From Chrysomallon squamiferum (Eukaryota; Mollusca; Gastropoda; Neomphalida; Peltospiridae): a DNA stretch of 47,500 bases. Positions within the stretch are counted from its first letter, which is position 1; each line of letters begins with the position of its first letter. Where the stretch lies: NCBI GenBank assembly GCA_012295275.1, contig CM022678.1:12894592-12942091 (forward strand). The letters run 5' to 3'. The position numbers and the translations under genes are program-made. The notes under the pieces are model-generated. The model saw nothing but the letters and a program-made list of their open reading frames with translations. It made no database searches and was not told the DNA's origin. Positions 12,630 to 20,400 of this stretch are shown one piece after another.

Positions 12630-15600
12630 TGAGCTACCACTTGTTGTTACCTTTTGTTTTTTCTTGTTCTTCATTTTCTTCATCTTCAGAAGATGGAGGT
12701 TGTTTTGGGATGGCTGCTCCTAGTTTAGACGCTAACTCAGATGTGAAGTCTGCAGGTCCTCCATTTACCTGTTTTAACAACCAAGTCACAAATCATGCCA
12801 CAAAGGAATATATATAAGTATTTGTTTATTCATTAATTTTTAAACATATATATATATAAAATGAATGAAAAAACTAAATTCTGTATTTTAACATTTAGAC
12901 AATCAATTATTTGAGACAACTGATACTAAAAAGAACAATAAAACCAGGGGCAGTTTTAACAGTTTATTATAGTTATAAGCCTGTCACTATCACAACTGCA
13001 CAATCTCAAACAAGTATCATCACCAGTGTATTCAGTGTGTTCAGTGTATTTAGTGTGTTCAGTGTATTCAGTGTGTTCAGTGTGTTCAGTAGTATTCAGG
13101 GTATTCAGTAGTATTCAGTGTGTTCAGTAGTATTCAGTGTGTTCAGTAGTATTCAGTGTGTTCAGTAGTATTCAGGGTATTCAGTGTGTTCAGTAGTATT
13201 CAGGGTATTCAGTGTGTTCAGTGTGTTCAGTAGTATTCAGGGTATTCAGTGTGTTCAGTAGTATTCAGTGTGTTCAGTAGTATTCAGTGTGTTCAGTAGT
13301 ATTCAGGGTATTCAGTGTGTTCAGTGTGTTCAGTGTGTTCAGTAGTATTCAGGGTATTCAGTGTGTTCAGTGTATTCAGTGTGTTCAGTGTATTCAGTAG
13401 TATTCAGGGTATTCAGTGTGTTCAGTAGTATTCAGTGTGTTCAGTAGTATTCAGGGTAATCAGTGTGTTCAGTAGTATTCAGGGTATTCAGTGTGTTCAG
13501 TGTATTCAGTGTGTTCAGTAGTATTCAGGGTATTCAGTGTGTTCAGTGTATTCAGTGTGTTCAGTAGTATTCAGGGTATTCAGTAGTATTCAGGGTATTC
13601 AGTAGTATTCAGGGTATTCAGTGTGTTCAGTAGTATTCAGTGTGTTCAGTGTATTCAGTGTGTTCAGTAGTATTCAGGGTATTCAGTGTGTTCAGTGTAT
13701 TCAGTAGTATTCAGGGTATTCAGTAGTATTCAGTAGTATTCAGGGTATTCAGTGTGTTCAGTAGTATTCAGGGTATTCAGTGTGTTCAGTAGTATTCAGG
13801 GTATTCAGTGTGTTCAGTGTATTCAGTGTGTTCAGTGTGTTCAATAGTATTACTTGTTTTTCTTCTAATATCTCAGACTGCAGTGGATCATTTTCTTACT
13901 TATTTTCTACATATCCCAGGATGCAACTCATAATTTTCAAACTTAGTTATTTTTATATATCCGAGACTGCAATGTCATACATTATACCCTAGTTATTGTT
14001 ATATATCCCAGATTGCAATGTACCATTTTCTTTCCATGGCAACCAATATAATTGTGAAGAGACCATAATTAAACTGCCTGCCCTGCACTGTATATAAAAC
14101 AACACAATCTTTTTTCAGAAACTTACCATTTTTTCTGATTCCCCATTTTCATCTTTCTCAGCCTCTGAGTTTATACCTTCTTCTTCAGATTCACTTTCTT
14201 CCTTTTTCTTTTCTTTCTTTCCAAACATTTCTCCTTCACTCTCACTCTCCTCTTCCTCTTCTTCTGACTGATTTGAGTAAATGAAACACAGTATTAAACA
14301 AAACACTCAGAATCTAACCTACACGCAGAAGTGAAGAAACAATTCCTACACTTAGTAAACAACTACATTGCAGGTTTTGTAACATACATAAGAGATTAAA
14401 TTGTAATACATGCTTTTAAGCTAGTGCTGAAAAAAGTATTACAGCTGTAACCTGCAGATCTGCAAGTTTTTATGGATAAGTGTACATAATGAAAAAAAGA
14501 GTAAAATAAAATAACACAAAACCTAAAATAAGAACGAATATTTCAAATTTTAAAACAAAAAATAGGAAAAGAAAAAATCATCATGAATTTATAATATCTA
14601 TGTCTTATGACTGAAGAACCTGTCTGATTTAATATATTCCAGAATTCAACTAGACATATTTTTTCACACACGCTAAAGAAATTGCAGTGGTTTCAAAACA
14701 AAGACAAACATCCGCATAATGCAACATGCTCCTTCAAACAAAATGTATTTCTATATATAAGAATTTTATTATTTTAAAAAAGAACAAAAAACATCAGAAA
14801 TAAGGAAACTATTTTCATCTTGCTAATCTTGTGTGTAATTTGTATCAGACAAAATGCACAGCTGTTTTAACTACATCTGGTGAAATGAATCATATGTGGA
14901 TAACCCATGTATATCTTGTTTAGTTTGGTACACACAGACATCACTGTATCTAATACCAAAAGTAAATTACAAAGAACATTATCCTATACAACAACTAAAA
15001 TAATATTCTAAAGGTTTTATTCTTAATCATACTAATGAATATATACGTATATATATAGGTATCTGTTATAATTTAGCTCATTATTTTAAAGACTAGTTGT
15101 TATAACTATTTTATATAGGAAAACTGAAAGTGTTAAATATTTTCATGCAGCCATGCTTTATGTTATTTAAAGAATTATCTGTAGTATTTGACTACAGAAT
15201 TATCTACACGTATTGAAAGTAGATCATGGGTATATGAACCTGGTGAGGCAGAGTTGGCAACTACTAGATTCAAGCAAAAAAATAAAATATGGAAGACATT
15301 TTGGCAAAGCAAGGAAAGATGGTTATTTGTGTAACATTTGCCATTTTAGGCAAAACATCTGTAACTACAAACAAACATACAAGAAAATCTGCTGAATTAG
15401 GTCATTACTATACTCTACCTATAGAATTTGATTTTTAAAATAAAACATTTTCCTAATGTATCTACAGAATTGTATCATTGCCATTTTATTTAATCTACAG
15501 AATTCTAGTTATATTACAAGACTTTCAAAAGTGCATAATTACTCTGCCATTAAATAATAATAATAAAAATAATAAAGATTTACAAATGAACAAGTATTTT

Positions 15601-17427
15601 AAATATATTTTTATACTTCCAATCAATTATTTTATAGTTATACTCAGTTATTATCAAAAACTCATAACCAGCTATAAATAATAATAATAAAAAAACTAAC
15701 TCGAATGTATAAAACATACATTTAGGCTGTTTAGATGATTAAAGGGGAAAGGTCAAAAGATTACTGGCAAAGGAGATATTGATATAAATAAATTAGTTTA
15801 TTTTAAAAATGAGGATATTAAAATTGTATACCTCAGACTCAGAATCATCAGAGTATTTTTTAAGTTTCTGTTTCCTTTCTTTTATTCTCCTCTCTTCCTC
15901 CGAATCAGAATACTACACAGAAATACACAGCATGCAACAGTGAAAGAAAAAACAACCACCTTTAGTCACTTGTCTCAGTCAAGAAAGATAACTCTGATGT
16001 AATCAGTAGAGTTATCTTACCTTAATAATAATAATAATTTGTTTTTTAATTTAAATAACTTCTTAATGTGAATAAAGATTTCATTCAATATTTCCTAAAT
16101 CATTAAAAAAAAAAAAAAAAAGAAAAAAAAAAAATGAAATTATTAAAAAAATTAGGACTGTTGATTAAATTTTCTATATATAAAAAAAATTATAAATAAA
16201 TTTCTTTCCATTTGTGTTTCTTTATGAAATGAAAAGAAAAACAATTAAGTTGCTTTAGGATTATGAATTTCTAAGATTTTCTGGAACAGGTGACCTGAAA
16301 CTATACAGACATTCTTATTATTTTATAAGCAAACTCAAAAATAATAAAAAAAACTTCATGCTGCAAACTCATTACCTAAAGGTAATTATAATTTCTACAT
16401 TTAAGTATGGAAGTGCATAAAAAGTTATTCAATTAATTTTAAAATAATTACAAAAAATAAATACTTTTCAAAATCTGAGTTAGGTAATTCGTTTAAGAAC
16501 ATCAAATTATCTTCATGCACATTATGAAGTATAATAAAAATGAACAATGTAGATTAAGAAACAAAATCACATGCATGGGTTAATAAATAAAATATACTGA
16601 ATTTAAAAATATGAAGAATATTATAATTGTATATAGAGACACAGAGAAGAAGAAACAAAATGAAGAAATCATGCACTATTGAAGAGACGTTAAAAAAAAA
16701 GACAACCCCCCCCACAACAACAACTAAACCACTGTTAGGCTTACAGTAAGTTGAGTATCAATAACGTCAAACACACATCCATGAATGGTTAGTTTAGTTC
16801 AATTTGTTCAATTGTGTTTATTTTTATTATTTTTAATATTTTTAAAAAAAACATTTGTTTTTGTATTATTAGTTTTATTATTAGTTTTTATTTCTGCAAA
16901 TTCTATTTTTCCTCATTGTCATTGATATTATTTAACGCATAAAATAAATTAAATAAATAAATAATAAAAAAAATGTACTAACTTTTAATCTTTGAGTATG
17001 TTATAGCAACTGTTTAACTTTTTTTTTATCTTTTGGTGCCTCCGCACTTTAATATGCTTGTCAATCTTTATCATACATATGCAAATCAGAATTGATCAAT
17101 TTTTATATGAAAATAATATTATCATCACTGATATGTTAAAATAAACCTTTTTCTACTTCTAGAACAAATTCAACATCATTTTGAAGATGACACAGAAAAA
17201 TAACAGAAGGATCAAAACAATTTCTAAAAACTTCCAAAGTAAATTTAAAATGTGAAATTCGGTATATGGTTTGTAATTTTTAAACCTCTATACAGTTATT
17301 TGATCTTTAGATTTATTTTACTTCAATTATAAACATAAAATAAACAATAAAATGAAATTAATAAAAATATATTACAAGAAACAAAAATATCACATTTAAA
17401 AATCTTATTGCTGTAACAACTATTTCA

Positions 17428-17485
<58 letters not shown>

Positions 17486-20400
17486 AAACACACACAAAAT
17501 ATATTAACTAAGTTATATTCAACCGTCTCTTATAACATAACCATAATTGTTTACATTTAATAATCATTATTATCTTTTCATGATAAGTCCAAGATAAGTC
17601 ATGTTTTTAGCAAGCCAGTAAACATTTGAATTTTTTTTTTTTAAATTAGTGAAAAATACCTCAGTCTTCTCTTCTTCACTCTCACTTATACTTCCATGAT
17701 CTGACTCCTCCTCTCCTGTAATGTCAGATTAAAAAACATTATAAAATAACTGTATTTGATATTTATTAGTTTTTAAAAAGTCACACTTCAATTTCTAATT
17801 AATTTATTAAAACATGTCTGAGACACTGTATCCTGTGAACAATCAAAAAGACAAAATTTAATTTCCATAAACTGGCTACTTGTGTAATTATTAAAAACTG
17901 TTACATATCTTTTAGAAAATTATATGTAAAAATTACTTAAATATGCAAAAATTAAGTCTTAGAACTGACAAATAAGAATGTGAATATTTTTGAAAAGGAA
18001 AACAATTTATTGTACTTCTTAGTTAACTTTTTTATTTATTTATGTGGTAACAGCTTCATTTTTTTGAATTTTCAATAAACAATTCAGAATTATAAATTTA
18101 TTTTTTTATTGGTCCTTTGATCTTTGTGTCTGTATTTGCAGTAAATCATTTATTAGATATATAATACTTTTTTGTAAATAATAATTTTTTAATTTCTATT
18201 GTATTAACATGATTTTAGAGTAGTTAAATTTATACAAATTTCTACAAATTTGTCACAAGGTTTGTGGTTTCTGAACCTTCAATAGATTTTCTCAGGATAT
18301 CATATAATACAAAATTTAAACATTGTTTGAAACTGCATTACACACCTATACTAAGAACTACTAAAATCAAATCAAAAACATTTTTTACAGCATACTGCAT
18401 GCCACCATAACATTAAATACAATAATTTGTTTAATATCAAACTGAAAACAGTATACCTCCATAAAAATACAACTTACAGTACAATAATTCGTTTAATATC
18501 AAACTGAAAACAGTATACCTCCATAAAAATACAGCTAACAGTACACTAATTTGATTAATATCAAACGGAAAACAGTATACCTCCATAAGAATACAACTTA
18601 CAGTACACTAATTTGATTAATATCAAACTGAAAACAGTATACCTCCATAAAAATACAACTTACAGTACACTAATTTGATTAATATCAAACTGAAAACAGT
18701 ATACCTCCATAAAAATACAGCTAACAGTACACTAATTTGTTTAATATCAAACTGAAAACAGTATACCTCCATAAAAATACAACTTACAGTACACTAATTT
18801 GATTAATATCAAACTGAAAACAGTATACCTCCATAAAAATACAGCTAACAGTACACTAATTTGTTTAATATCAAACTGAAAACAGTATACCTCCATAAAA
18901 ATACAACTTACAGTACACTAATTTGTTTAATATCAAACTGAAAATAGTATACCACCATAAGAATACAACTTACAGTACACTAATTTGTTTAATATCGAAC
19001 TGCAGTTGTTTTTGAAATTACAGATGTGTGGAAACGAGAAGAAAACTTTATCTCCCATGCTGCATTGCTGAGATTTATTGTTATTTTACATAATTTAAAT
19101 ATGATTACAGAACTGCTCTTTGTTATGCTTTCTGAAACATCAATTAATGTGTCAATAATTAAAAACATTCTGTTTAATTATGTTGCTAACATCTTTTTTT
19201 TAAATGAATGTTAATTATTTATGCAATATGTCTTAAATATATGGGATAAAAACGTAAAATCTGAATGACTTAATGACCTGTAAATAATCAGAACTGTCAA
19301 ATCCAGGTAGAAAAAAGATAATACCTGACACGTCGTCCATGAGCCCCACATTGTCATCCTCCCAAAATGCTGGTGTGCCAATCAAACAAGGCAGGGATCT
19401 GTTAATATACGGATCCTGCGAAAATAATAACAATAACAATAACAAACAAAATAACAACAACTACCATCATCACAACCAAAAAAACAACAACAATAACAAT
19501 AACATTAGAACCTCTTTAATGAATTTTGGTGCTAACACAAAATGAAAATCTAACAAGGAAAAAATACTAACGAAATAAAGTGATATGCAAAAAAAAAAAA
19601 AAAAAAAAAAAAAACATAATAATAATAATAATAAATAAATAAATAAAATTATTTTGATTAAAAATAAATATTATATTTGAGAACACACTATTATAAAAAG
19701 CAAGTTAAAATTAAGATAATCCAAAAAATTACAATTAAATAATGTGTGACTTTAAAAACTTACTTTAGCTTCAAGGATTGGATCAACTTTGTAATCTGCA
19801 TCGTCTTCATCTTCCGAGTCTGAGCTGACAACGTTGGTGTCAAGTTTTTCAAAAGCTTCATCAATGACGTTGATGCCGAGACGCAAAGCCTCGGATACTT
19901 TTGGAATGAGTTCAGCTTCTCGCTGTTCTCGCGTTTTCTCCTTTGTAAAAAAATATTTAAAAAATAAAACTATAGCAGTAGGTGTAATTATAAAATATGT
20001 ACATGTCTTACTTCTGTTAATATTCCTGCAGAAATAAAATTAATTTATAAAGACACAAAGACAGAAAAACAATTTTTGTAATCAAGTGGTTAAGTTATTG
20101 TGAGAATCTATTTAAAAGAGAACATTTAAATGTTAAAAATCAAAGCAGTTCACTCGAAGAAATAAACAATTTAAAAAACAAAAACAATTCTAGATCTTGT
20201 AATGATAGATATTGTAAGATTATAACTTTTATCATATTTAGCAGTGGATGAGCTCATCGTAATATCAACACTTTATCAGACTATTTACAAAAAAATAATC
20301 TGTTACTGGTTCTTAGCATTTCTGTTGTTGTCAAATTTAATGTGAAAAATTATCTCCACTTTATGAAACCAACAACTAAAAAGAATAAAAGGATTTTTTA

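Noticed and set aside
13020-13845. Looks superficially like a CRISPR array because of short repeated words
   Set aside because: No unique spacers of constant length; it is a eukaryotic intronic minisatellite. The same applies to the 75-bp and 62-bp arrays.
19026-19214. Plus-strand 62-residue frame
   Set aside because: Inside a WASHC2 intron on the opposite strand, with AT-driven composition and no homology.
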